64,000 nucleotides of DNA, taken from positions 1 through 64,000 of the forward strand of contig JANQOR010000011.1 of the NCBI GenBank assembly GCA_028285685.1, written 5' to 3'. A program made the translations under genes and the position numbers. The stretch is from Cyclobacteriaceae bacterium (GTDB taxonomy: Bacteria; Bacteroidota; Bacteroidia; Cytophagales; Cyclobacteriaceae). Below are positions 33,916 to 42,273 of this stretch, in pieces. The notes beneath the pieces are model-generated. The model was not told the origin of the DNA, searched no databases, and saw only the letters and a program-made list of their open reading frames with translations. The stretch's first letter is position 1; each line of letters begins with the position of its first letter.

Positions 33916-35955
33916 TTATTCCGGAATCTCTATTTCCTCGTCCCAAATGTATTTTCCAAACCACTGCCAATTGTGCCACATGGCGGCCAAACGTTCTTTT
34001 GGTTTAGTAATGCCATGCCCAAAGCCTTTATAAATGATCAATTTGGTTTCCACCCCTACATCCTGCAAACCTTGAAAAAGTTCGTACCCATTGGGAGTAG
34101 GGACCCTTCGGTCAAATTCTCCATGTTGGATCAACGTAGGAGTAGAAGCATTATTGATGTTGGTCATAGGAGAAGTTTTTTCATAGATCTCCTTGTCCGA
34201 CCAGGGTGTGGCTTTCAAATATTGACGAGTGAAAGGATGGATATCAGTGTTGACATAGTAAGTCATCCAGTTTGAAATACCTGCTCCCACCGAGATGGCC
34301 TTGAATTTACCGGAGTTCGTGGTCAGAAAAGCAGAGATATATCCTCCCTGACTCCAACCCATGGAGCCGACTTTTTCGCCGTCTATGATTCCTTCATCCT
34401 CTAAATATTTAACTCCTGATAACACGTCCCATGCATCACCAACACCCAAGTTTTCAACATTCAACGATCTGAACGCCTCCCCATAGCCAGCTGATCCCCT
34501 ATAGTTTGGGCGAAGGATCAAAGCTCCCTTGTTTAGCCACTGAACCATTGGGTAGACGTAAGCTGGAGTCGGTGCCGGAGTTGAAATTCCTGTGGGACCT
34601 CCGTGAATTACTACTAGCAGGGGATATTTTCTATTAGGATCGTAATCCTCTGGTTTGTGGAGGACACCCTCAATCATGGCACCATCCTCACTTGGCCAGG
34701 AGATCACTTCACTTTTAGCTGTCTTCCATAAGTTTATTTGATCCGAGCTTTTTGTTAATTGCTTCAATGGGGTGAGCGGATAGTCTGTCATAAATAACTC
34801 ACTGAGGGTTTCATCATCAGCACCTCTCAATACTAGCTTAGATGCGTCCTTTGAGAAGCTGTAATTGAAAATGCGATAAGGACGAACAGTGAGTGTTTCC
34901 ACTTCGCCACTCTTAGGGTCTATCCGAACAAAGGGACGTAAAGTCTTTTGCCATGCAATTCCGAAAATTCCTTTTTCGTTCCATGTGAGTTGACCTATGT
35001 TCTCATCAAAGTTGGCTGCTAGCTGAGTGTTGCTTTTCCCATTAATGTTGATTCGGTAGAGCTTATCGTTTTTGTAGAAATTCGAAATAGAGTCGTCAAG
35101 ATTGGTTGAATACAAAATCGATTTGCTGTCGGGCGACCAGGCTTCAAGACCATCCACACTTCTATTCGAAACAAGACTACGATATTCTCCTTTTTCAATG
35201 TCGTAAATCGAGATATCGCTTTTCATGAAAGAGATAAGAATTGGGTCCGGCTGATGGCCAAATGCGATCATTTTACCATCTGGACTCCACTCAAAACTGT
35301 TGATTGAGAAATCGACACTGTCCATTAGTAGTTTTGGCTTAAGGGATGCCATGAGCAATGAGTCGTCCTTTTCTTGAGGTGTCCAGTTGCGTCCAAGCAA
35401 CTCCGGCTTAAAATCAATCAGCCAGAGCTGACGCAGACTGTACTCATTATCCTCTACACTAAAAGCTCCATATTTGTCTTCTCGTGCTTTCTTCACCTTC
35501 GATCTATCTTCACTCTGCGTAAATGCTATTTGACTTCCATCTGGTGACCATCGAAAGTTAGACACTCCATCTTTCGTATTCGTCAATTCAAACGGCTCTC
35601 CACCATTAGTTCTCATTATCTGGATTTGAGTCTTGCTTCCACGGTCGGATAGATATGCAATCCAATTGCCATCAGGTGACCACCTGGGGTTGCTACTACT
35701 TTTGTCTGGGTTGTTAGTGAGTTGAAAAGGCGTTCCACCACCTCGAGACATCCATATTTCAGTATCGAACCGATTGTTTTCCCAATCAGTAGAGCCCTGC
35801 TGGAATAGTATATTGTTGCCATCAGGAGAGATTCGAGGGTTATTTATGCCCCGAATAGAAATGATTTCCTCAAATGATGGATCTCTTTTTTCTTGCGAAG
35901 AAAGTGATGTATGAGCAAGAATGAGGATTGCAACCAGAGTTCGTGACTTGACCAT
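33916..35955 (-). CDS. S9 family prolyl oligopeptidase-like peptidase, exported
   Basis: A 679-residue serine peptidase of clan SC, family S9 (acylaminoacyl-peptidase/DPP-like). A signal peptide (LVAILILAHTSLSSQ) is followed by a beta-propeller with PD40-like repeats (NPRISPDGNNILF, NPRWSPDGNWIAYLSD, NFRWSPDGSQIAF), then the hydrolase domain with GSMGWSQGGYISAF (nucleophile Ser), HGEFDRRVP (Asp) and GFGHGI (His). Expected to clip short peptides in the periplasm. ATG at 35953-35955. Nothing notable in the flanking gaps. Confidence 0.93.
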   Translation of the reverse strand: MVKSRTLVAILILAHTSLSSQEKRDPSFEEIISIRGINNPRISPDGNNILFQQGSTDWENNRFDTEIWMSRGGGTPFQLTNNPDKSSSNPRWSPDGNWIAYLSDRGSKTQIQIMRTNGGEPFELTNTKDGVSNFRWSPDGSQIAFTQSEDRSKVKKAREDKYGAFSVEDNEYSLRQLWLIDFKPELLGRNWTPQEKDDSLLMASLKPKLLMDSVDFSINSFEWSPDGKMIAFGHQPDPILISFMKSDISIYDIEKGEYRSLVSNRSVDGLEAWSPDSKSILYSTNLDDSISNFYKNDKLYRININGKSNTQLAANFDENIGQLTWNEKGIFGIAWQKTLRPFVRIDPKSGEVETLTVRPYRIFNYSFSKDASKLVLRGADDETLSELFMTDYPLTPLKQLTKSSDQINLWKTAKSEVISWPSEDGAMIEGVLHKPEDYDPNRKYPLLVVIHGGPTGISTPAPTPAYVYPMVQWLNKGALILRPNYRGSAGYGEAFRSLNVENLGVGDAWDVLSGVKYLEDEGIIDGEKVGSMGWSQGGYISAFLTTNSGKFKAISVGAGISNWMTYYVNTDIHPFTRQYLKATPWSDKEIYEKTSPMTNINNASTPTLIQHGEFDRRVPTPNGYELFQGLQDVGVETKLIIYKGFGHGITKPKERLAAMWHNWQWFGKYIWDEEIEIPE

Positions 35956-36042
35956 TGTGATTTTGTTTTGTAAGTAATCGTAAGATAATGATCGTCAGTT
36001 GAAAATCGATACCTTCACATTTCGGCACGCTAGCGACACTGG

Positions 36043-37731
36043 TTACTTTTTGGTAGCAGTAGTTTCTCCGGTACCACCCCTGATTTTCACTGAGTTCGGA
36101 TTACTAAAATCCAACCTAATCAAGCGTTGTAAATGGAAATCCCAAAATCCCAATTCAGATTTAGAGATCGGGTAAAGACGGACCTGTGAGAAAGAGGTGG
36201 GTCTGTGTGAGGTAATGAGGAATTTTCCATTTTTGTCCTTCAGTATTCGAATTTTTCTATCCCCATTTTTAAAGAGCAGTTTAATAAATATTTGCTCCTC
36301 ATCGCTTCCCTGGTAAATGTGATTGACATTGTGCAAGACCTCTAGCCCCACATATGGGCCAAGGGCTCTCTTAGTTCTTCTCCAAAAAGCTCTTATTTCC
36401 GCTGAGTCATTTTCCTGGGTGGCAAGATTCGGTAAACTGTTATTAAAATGGGAATAATCCCCATCGTTGATTCCACTAAAGATTCGTGAGATATCAGATT
36501 GCTCAGGAAGTGGATTTGTTGACTTGTCATATTCAGGTACCTTTAATAGTCTGACGGCTTTTGAATCCGCTGCGGACAATGAGTAGAATCCTTTGCTTTT
36601 TTTAATCCGAAACTTAGACTCATTCATGAATGCATAGGTTCCTTCGATGGTTAAGTCAAAATTCTTCGCAGGTCCAATTGAATAACTTGAAACCGGTTTT
36701 CCACCTAAGGTTCTTACTATTGGGTCAAGAAGGTACTCGGCCAAGAATTGCCGATTTGCGATCGTATTGGACAAAGCAATGATCAACCGATCCCGATCCA
36801 GATTATAATACATGATACTGGTATAATGAAAACGATCATCGTAACCTCCATGGAAGATGATCTTTTCTCCCTGACCGTTGGTGTGAACCCTCCAACCATA
36901 GTTGTAGTTGAATTTTAGATCTTTAAAGAGGTTTTCTAAGAAAAAAGCGGAAAACTCTCTGGACTTAAATAGGTATTCGTACCATTTATGCAAATCCTCA
37001 ACTGATGTCAAAATCAACTCCCTTTGTTTTTTTAGATCTTTCGTGGAAGTCTTTGGAGAAAATATGATCTGAGTATCACTCCACTTGGGGATATGGAGCC
37101 CAGTCTCAGTCATACCGGCAGATTCCAACATCTTATTATTGAGCAATGTCTCGAAGTTTTCAGGGGAATAATCCATTCCGCTAGCAACAACGGCGATGTA
37201 GTTTAGTAGGTAGTAACCGAAATTAGAATAGCGATACCTTTTGCCAGGAGCGTTCAAAAGTTCCTCTTTGAACATTTTCTTGATGAAAGCTAGCGGCTCC
37301 TTCCCTGGATAGTTATCTCGGTAGAAATTACCTAAGCCCGAACTGTGATTCAACAACTCTGCTATCGTGATCTCTTTTTTTTGCCCCTCCAGAGGAAAGT
37401 CTAGATACTTCTGAATAGGATCAGATAGGTTCACAGTCCCATCCAATTCTAGTTTCATAAAAAGAGTGCCTGTGAATTGTTTTCCTAGTGACGCTATGTA
37501 AAAAGCGGAATGTTCATCTATTGAATCTGCTGTTTCGGAATGTGATTTTCCATAACCAGCCTTTAAAACCAGTTTGCTGTTGTCCGAAACTACAATTGAA
37601 CCTGAAAATCCCAATTTGGAGATATTAGTTAGGTATGTATCCAGGTGATCACGTACAGTATCTTGGCCAGATGCAACCGTTTCTGTGAAAAGAAATATCT
37701 GAAGTATCAGAAACCTTGTTATTGAGTGCAT
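36043..37731 (-). CDS. class C beta-lactamase-like serine hydrolase, exported
   Basis: A 562-residue protein with a signal peptide (FLILQIFLFTETVASGQ) and a serine beta-lactamase/DD-peptidase fold: SxxK as SLGK (IASLGKQFTG), YxN as YSN (RYSNFGYYLL) and HGG (IFHGGYDDR) in place of KTG. The C-terminal 200 residues form an additional beta-rich domain. Family members include esterases, D-aminopeptidases and penicillin-binding proteins; resistance is not implied. It lies 57 bases downstream of the membrane AraC gene in the same direction, which may control it. Confidence 0.87.
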   Translation of the reverse strand: MHSITRFLILQIFLFTETVASGQDTVRDHLDTYLTNISKLGFSGSIVVSDNSKLVLKAGYGKSHSETADSIDEHSAFYIASLGKQFTGTLFMKLELDGTVNLSDPIQKYLDFPLEGQKKEITIAELLNHSSGLGNFYRDNYPGKEPLAFIKKMFKEELLNAPGKRYRYSNFGYYLLNYIAVVASGMDYSPENFETLLNNKMLESAGMTETGLHIPKWSDTQIIFSPKTSTKDLKKQRELILTSVEDLHKWYEYLFKSREFSAFFLENLFKDLKFNYNYGWRVHTNGQGEKIIFHGGYDDRFHYTSIMYYNLDRDRLIIALSNTIANRQFLAEYLLDPIVRTLGGKPVSSYSIGPAKNFDLTIEGTYAFMNESKFRIKKSKGFYSLSAADSKAVRLLKVPEYDKSTNPLPEQSDISRIFSGINDGDYSHFNNSLPNLATQENDSAEIRAFWRRTKRALGPYVGLEVLHNVNHIYQGSDEEQIFIKLLFKNGDRKIRILKDKNGKFLITSHRPTSFSQVRLYPISKSELGFWDFHLQRLIRLDFSNPNSVKIRGGTGETTATKK

Positions 37732-37788
37732 TTTGTCGTTTTTGGAAAATTGAGACTACTGAAAATCAAAAACGACCTAAAACTTAAA

Positions 37789-38898
37789 TTAGGACTTCCT
37801 TTTTGTCATACTAGTTTCCCTAAAACCCTTAGGAGTAAGATTGGTATAATCCTTAAATACCTTGTTGAATGTGGATTTGGAATTGAAGCCAGACTCATAT
37901 GCCAGGGCAATGATCTTGATGTGTTCATTCGCTGGATCAAGGAGTTTTCTTTTTACTTCCTCAACTCGATAACGGTTAACAAGGTCGATAAAGTTAGTCC
38001 CCATGCCATCGTTAATAAGCTGTGACAGATACGTTTGGTTTATTCCTATATGTTTTGCGAAATATGATAAATTCAACTCACTCTTACGATATAGTTTTTC
38101 ATGATCCAGAGCTGACCTGATCTTTTTTAGGTGGTAAGAAAGTGTTTTTCTATCCAGAGCAATTGCTGCACGCAGTTTAAGGTCACCTTTTAGTTCATCC
38201 GAATTCCTGTATCCGAGATAGCCAATCCAATAAACAGTGATGGTCATCAGGATCCACAGGGGATAGAAGACTTCCAGCTTTCCCGCACTCATAAATGATA
38301 CTTCTGTGATTAACCAGACTGCGGACAGGAAGAAGAGAGCCAATGCAAGATATCTCAGGTAATTGATGCCTTTGATTGACTGGATTTTAAGATTGTCGTT
38401 CCTAAGGTTTTTCCCAAGCAGTCTAAATGCACCCCAGGTTAACGAAAGTGCTAGAATAACCCCAACTGAAGTTTCTACGAGATCCAGAAAGTAATAGGAG
38501 GTTGATTTGTAAAACGCTAAGCGTAACTGAGCGGGTGAAAAAATGACCGTAGTATAGAATAGTCTTTCCAGGACCAATAGTGCCAATAAAAGTAGCTGCC
38601 ACGGTTTAGTTTTAGCAGCCGGATTGAGGAGATAGTAGATGTAAAAGAAGAAAGAGATTGAAACTGTTGCAACCCATGTGCCCGGGATTAGAACAAGTTG
38701 GGGGTAGCTGTTATAAACTCCACTTTCTAAAAAGACCTGCCGAACATTATCGATAGAAAAGGCAAGAACAAATAGGCTTAGAAAGAACCTTGCTTTTTTG
38801 TTGCGCACTTTTGAGGTAATGATGTATAAGACCAGCACAATCCCATGAGCTGCCCCCAAAAGCACAATTTGATGGAATAGGTTAAAACTATAAGTCAT
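37789..38898 (-). CDS. AraC-family regulator with N-terminal multi-pass membrane domain
   Basis: A 369-residue membrane-bound regulator: about seven hydrophobic segments in residues 1-235 (for example IVLLGAAHGIVLVLYII, ISFFFYIYYLL, LLLLALLVLERLFYTTVIF), then an AraC HTH pair (NLSYFAKHIGINQTYLSQLI; IIALAYESGFNSKSTFNKVF, FKDYTNLTPKGFR). This layout is frequent in Bacteroidota and allows direct membrane sensing. ATG at 38896-38898 is preferred to a TTG four codons upstream. The serine hydrolase gene follows on the same strand. Confidence 0.92.
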   Translation of the reverse strand: MTYSFNLFHQIVLLGAAHGIVLVLYIITSKVRNKKARFFLSLFVLAFSIDNVRQVFLESGVYNSYPQLVLIPGTWVATVSISFFFYIYYLLNPAAKTKPWQLLLLALLVLERLFYTTVIFSPAQLRLAFYKSTSYYFLDLVETSVGVILALSLTWGAFRLLGKNLRNDNLKIQSIKGINYLRYLALALFFLSAVWLITEVSFMSAGKLEVFYPLWILMTITVYWIGYLGYRNSDELKGDLKLRAAIALDRKTLSYHLKKIRSALDHEKLYRKSELNLSYFAKHIGINQTYLSQLINDGMGTNFIDLVNRYRVEEVKRKLLDPANEHIKIIALAYESGFNSKSTFNKVFKDYTNLTPKGFRETSMTKRKS

Positions 38899-38957
38899 TA
38901 ATCCAAACAACAGTTCGATACCACCTCGGTACGTTCAACTGAAATAAATCTGAGTAT

Positions 38958-39563
38958 CTAAGTCCCAAACGCGAGAAGATATTCCTTCACCCATTCATAG
39001 TGGATTTCAAAGGTATCTTCATAACCAGGTTTCAAAATTTCGCCAATGATAAGTTCGTCTGATTTGAACTCAGTTTTTATTTCGTCCTTTAGGCTCAGGA
39101 AGCGTCGCCCAAAAATTTTGTAAACCACCTCTTTCGCACCCCAAATTGTACATAGCTTTTCCAGGTTGTCTCTGAATTGCTCCTCAGAATTATGAAGATA
39201 TTTATCCTGAACAGCTATGTGCTTGTCTCTAGGGCGCTCCATGTCTATGCCACAGGGCTTTTTCAGGTGGATCATTGCAGCGGCAATGGGAAAGGAATGC
39301 GAGATAGAAATATGAGCATGGCTATCGATCAAATATGGCTTGCCGTTGTCCTGTTTGCTAATGCCCTTGTACGCTATGCCAAAAGTGTCACAGAGGCTTT
39401 TGACCAAGACTCTTCCTATAATCCATTCCGCCTGTCGCACCGGATTAAGTTCTGCTGGGAAAGGTTCGGGAGATAGGTACGGGATCTCAAGGAAGGTTTC
39501 TTGAATATTCCACACGGCATATGCGGAATGTTCATCGATCTTTTTGTCAAGTAATAGAGGCAT
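38958..39563 (-). CDS. 4'-phosphopantetheinyl transferase superfamily protein
   Basis: A 201-residue Sfp/AcpT-type enzyme that attaches the phosphopantetheine arm of CoA to carrier proteins. Seen: HISISHSFPIAAAMI, Mg-binding GIDMERPRDK, and WGAKEVVYKIFG (WxxKExxxK). The ATG at 39561-39563 is chosen because upstream sequence overlaps the divergent WD40 start and is Cys-rich noise. No polyketide or peptide synthetase is nearby, so the acyl carrier protein of fatty acid synthesis is the default substrate. Confidence 0.9.
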   Translation of the reverse strand: MPLLLDKKIDEHSAYAVWNIQETFLEIPYLSPEPFPAELNPVRQAEWIIGRVLVKSLCDTFGIAYKGISKQDNGKPYLIDSHAHISISHSFPIAAAMIHLKKPCGIDMERPRDKHIAVQDKYLHNSEEQFRDNLEKLCTIWGAKEVVYKIFGRRFLSLKDEIKTEFKSDELIIGEILKPGYEDTFEIHYEWVKEYLLAFGT

Positions 39564-39576
39564 TGGGCAATTGTAA

Positions 39577-39584
39577 TAATTTTG
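39577..39584 (+). promoter_or_regulatory. -7 promoter element of the WD40 gene
   Basis: TAATTTTG fits TAnnTTTG and ends 8 bases before the ATG at 39593, leaving almost no leader. Confidence 0.5.
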
Positions 39585-39592
39585 TGGCCCAA

Positions 39593-40513
39593 ATGAGCAA
39601 CATCCAGGTAAAAAAGCTCCACACCTTTCTTGGACACAACGACAGTCTGTATAGCCTTGAAGCACTCAACGATCACCAGTTTTTTTCGGCTGGTTCTGAA
39701 GGAATGGTTGTTCGATGGGATTTGAAAGCTCCCGATGAGGGGGAAGTCTTTGCTAGGGTCGATGGCTCCATCTACGCTATGGCATACGACCAAGCTGACG
39801 ATGTGCTATATATAGGGGAAAATCATCAGGGAATTCACAAAATTGATTTGAAGAACCAAGCGGAAGTGGGCTCAATTCAACTAGGCAATCATCAGATTTT
39901 TGATTTAAAAATCTACAATGAGACAATATGGGCGGCCCTGGAATCAGGCGAAGTTGTACAAATGACCAAAGCCCTTCGAATGTTGAATCGTAAAAAAATT
40001 GCATCTGAGAGGGCAAGGAGCTTGGATTTTCTTGCTTCCAACATCGTCGTCGGATGTAGCGACAACACCCTGAAGATCCTTAACGAACAGAATTTGGAGT
40101 TGATGCAAGAGTTGAAGGCACACAGAAATTCTGTTTTTGTTGTGAAATACCATCCATCGGGCAAGTACCTGATTTCCGGGGGCAGAGATGCGCAATTGCA
40201 AGTGTGGGATTCAGCGGTGGACTATGTATTGAGACAATCATTGGCGGCTCATCTGTACACAATAAATCACCTGGCCTTTAGCGGAGACGGGAGATTTTTT
40301 GTGACCTGCAGTATGGATAAATCGATCAAGCTTTGGAATGCTCACAACTTTAAATTGTTAAAGGTGTTAGATAAACATAGACACGCTGGACATGGAAACA
40401 GCGTTAATAAGTTGCTCTGGATGAAATATCAAGACTTGTTAGTATCTTGTAGCGATGATCGCACAATTTCTGTTTGGGACATAAATTTGAAGGATGAAGA
40501 TCACACCGCTTGA
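39593..40513 (+). CDS. WD40-repeat protein
   Basis: A 306-residue predicted beta-propeller of about six or seven WD40 blades (LHTFLGHNDSLYSLEALNDH, VVRWDL, LKAHRNSVFVVKYHPSGKYL, LQVWD, IKLWN, TISVWDI). No signal peptide, so cytoplasmic. WD40 propellers are protein-interaction platforms. The ATG at 39593 is selected; a longer frame would run into the divergent transferase gene. Its last 20 bases overlap the start of the DivIVA-like gene, so the two proteins are made together. Confidence 0.9.
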   Translation: MSNIQVKKLHTFLGHNDSLYSLEALNDHQFFSAGSEGMVVRWDLKAPDEGEVFARVDGSIYAMAYDQADDVLYIGENHQGIHKIDLKNQAEVGSIQLGNHQIFDLKIYNETIWAALESGEVVQMTKALRMLNRKKIASERARSLDFLASNIVVGCSDNTLKILNEQNLELMQELKAHRNSVFVVKYHPSGKYLISGGRDAQLQVWDSAVDYVLRQSLAAHLYTINHLAFSGDGRFFVTCSMDKSIKLWNAHNFKLLKVLDKHRHAGHGNSVNKLLWMKYQDLLVSCSDDRTISVWDINLKDEDHTA

Positions 40514-41504
40514 AATACGTCAAAAGGATTTCGAGAAGAAACTCAGGGGCTATGACAAAGATGAGGTCAGTGCTTTTTTGCTTTCACTATCCAATGAATG
40601 GGAACGTGTTTTGGATGAGAATAAGGAGTTAACCATCAAACTTAAGCATGCGGAAAAGGAAGTGGGTAAACTTCGTGAGGTAGAAAGTTCGCTATACAAA
40701 ACCCTAAAGACAGCTGAAGACACAGGTGCCAATTTGATTGACCAATCGAACAAGGCAGCTGAGCTTCACATGAAAGAAACGCAAATGCGAGCCGAGGCTT
40801 TGATGAGCGAGGCTAAATCAAAAGCGAAAGCAATGATGGAAAAGGCGGAAGTTGAGGCACGGCAAATCATCGAAGAGTTACAGGAGGCTGTCAAGAACAT
40901 CGAACAAAATCATCGCGATATTGAGAATCACCGCCAAAACGCCATCGCTGAATTAAAAAACTTATCGGTCGACCTCATTGAAAAGGTGGAACGTACCTCA
41001 AAGGAGCAAAAAGAATTTCGGTTTGAGGACTATGTAAAGAGAGTTAAAGAACTAGCCAGAGAGAGTGGTGATCGTATTAAGTCTGAAAACACCGATTTGA
41101 AGATGCCGGAAACTCCTCAGATAGAAGATTCAATGGAAGAAAAGGCTGAGGAGGAAGAGAATTCTGGAGAAGCTGAGCCAGCTGGTGCTCCACCTGAAGA
41201 AGTGGTGCCAGACGCCGAGCCATCAGCTGAAGTGCAGGTTTCACCACCTGCTCCACCTCCTGTTGAGGAACCTGATCCCGCTCCAGAGGAGCCTGAGAAT
41301 ATCGTTCCTGAGATAGAGGAAACGCCCGAACCAGAACCAGAAGAAGCCATAGTGGCTAACGAAGAGCCAGCACCTAGTAAAGAATCTGAACCAAGTGCAG
41401 AAGAAGAAATTTCGCAAGAGCTGCCGGAAGAAAAAGAGGAGAAGCCTGGTCCAAGAATCTCGAGAACCGTTTCGTTCTTTGATGAATTGGACGATAACGA
41501 GTAG
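40494..41504 (+). CDS. DivIVA-domain protein with long acidic Pro/Glu tail
   Basis: A 336-residue protein. The N-terminal DivIVA signature ITPLEIRQKDFEKKLRGYDK, followed by DEVSAFLL, is clear; residues about 45-200 are coiled coil (heptad-like Glu/Lys/Leu); residues about 205-330 are extremely rich in Glu and Pro and probably disordered, ending in ISRTVSFFDELDDNE. DivIVA proteins sense membrane curvature at poles and septa in Gram-positives and recruit partners; in Bacteroidota their role is little known. The overlapping WD40 gene is a likely partner. ATG at 40494. Confidence 0.88.
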   Translation: MKITPLEIRQKDFEKKLRGYDKDEVSAFLLSLSNEWERVLDENKELTIKLKHAEKEVGKLREVESSLYKTLKTAEDTGANLIDQSNKAAELHMKETQMRAEALMSEAKSKAKAMMEKAEVEARQIIEELQEAVKNIEQNHRDIENHRQNAIAELKNLSVDLIEKVERTSKEQKEFRFEDYVKRVKELARESGDRIKSENTDLKMPETPQIEDSMEEKAEEEENSGEAEPAGAPPEEVVPDAEPSAEVQVSPPAPPPVEEPDPAPEEPENIVPEIEETPEPEPEEAIVANEEPAPSKESEPSAEEEISQELPEEKEEKPGPRISRTVSFFDELDDNE

Positions 41505-41514
41505 CAGTCCCTCG

Positions 41515-41587
41515 CAGTCTAAAGCGATTTATCCTCATTTCAGTCTAAATTCAAGCATTTAATTATAAAAAAATTTAAGCAGTCTAA
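41515..41587. repeat. three copies of CAGTCTAA upstream of folB
   Basis: CAGTCTAA occurs at 41515-41522, 41541-41548 and 41580-41587, filling most of the 87-base gap between the DivIVA-like gene and folB. Spacing is 26 and 39 bases. Function unknown. Confidence 0.5.
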
Positions 41588-41591
41588 GCAC

Positions 41592-41942
41592 ATGGGTAAG
41601 GTTTCGTTGGAAGGAATGGAGTTCTATGCTCGGCACGGCTACTACGAAGAAGAACGTGTTATAGGCAATAAGTATAGTGTTGATGTAACACTTGATCTTG
41701 ATTTTGATCTTGCTGCCCAGGATGACCGACTTGAAGGAACGGTCGACTATGAGCGGGTTTATGAGATTGTCCAGGAGGTGATGGGTATTGACGCAAAGCT
41801 ACTAGAACATTTGGCCGGAAAAATGATTAAGGCACTGAAGGAAAATTTCACTAGAGTCAACGCTGTTGAAGTTACCATAAGCAAATACAATCCACCGATC
41901 AAGGGGCTTTGCAAACGTGCTGTTGTTACCATGAAGGGTTAG
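41592..41942 (+). CDS. folB: dihydroneopterin aldolase
   Basis: Folate-pathway enzyme cleaving 7,8-dihydroneopterin to 6-hydroxymethyl-dihydropterin and glycolaldehyde; 116 residues, normal length. Seen: LEGMEFYARHGYYEEER (with the HG-E substrate region), TVDYERVYEIV, LLEHLAGKM and the C-terminal SKYNPPIKG. ATG at 41592. It abuts the convergent IscA-like gene with no gap. Confidence 0.95.
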   Translation: MGKVSLEGMEFYARHGYYEEERVIGNKYSVDVTLDLDFDLAAQDDRLEGTVDYERVYEIVQEVMGIDAKLLEHLAGKMIKALKENFTRVNAVEVTISKYNPPIKGLCKRAVVTMKG

Positions 41943-42224
41943 TCAAACAAATAGGAACCCTCTGCCGTCTACTTCATCATAAAACTCAATTTTCTTACCT
42001 ACCAAAAACATGGTCTCTTTTTTCTGAATCAATACTTGAACGTCATCAATCATATATTCATCGTCACTCTCTTTCTTCTTATCAAAACCCAATTTAAAGG
42101 CCACACCACATCCTGCCCCCTTGACACCTACTCTGAGTCCGTAATCCTTAGGTATACCCTTATTCTTGAGAATATTCTTTATCTCCCTCAACGCTGCTTC
42201 CGTTATTTCAACTGGTGACTTCAT
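41943..42224 (-). CDS. IscA/HesB-family protein lacking the C-terminal CGC motif
   Basis: A 93-residue A-type Fe-S carrier-like protein: ITEAALREIKNIL start, LRVGVKGAGCGVAF with the first conserved Cys (39), FDKKKESDDEYMIDD. It stops at DGRGFLFV, just where canonical IscA/ErpA would continue to the CxC pair that completes the cluster site. With one of three ligands it either uses other residues or is not an Fe-S carrier. ATG at 42222-42224, 4 bases from a TACTTTTG promoter element, so the mRNA may be leaderless. Confidence 0.85.
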   Translation of the reverse strand: MKSPVEITEAALREIKNILKNKGIPKDYGLRVGVKGAGCGVAFKLGFDKKKESDDEYMIDDVQVLIQKKETMFLVGKKIEFYDEVDGRGFLFV

Positions 42225-42228
42225 GTAC

Positions 42229-42236
42229 CAAAAGTA
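42229..42236 (-). promoter_or_regulatory. -7 promoter element of the IscA-like gene
   Basis: TACTTTTG on the minus strand, 4 bases before the ATG; one base separates it from the divergent element 42238-42245. Confidence 0.5.
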
Positions 42237-42237
42237 T

Positions 42238-42245
42238 TATTTTTG
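42238..42245 (+). promoter_or_regulatory. -7 promoter element of the anchored helical protein gene
   Basis: TATTTTTG fits TAnnTTTG and lies 28 bases before the ATG at 42274. Confidence 0.4.
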
Positions 42246-42273
42246 ACGTTCATCAATCTTAACAGTTTTTTAT

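Noticed and set aside
36043-37731. Antibiotic-resistance beta-lactamase
   Set aside because: The protein has the serine-hydrolase motifs but a long extra C-terminal domain and no resistance context; the fold is shared by many esterases and peptidases.
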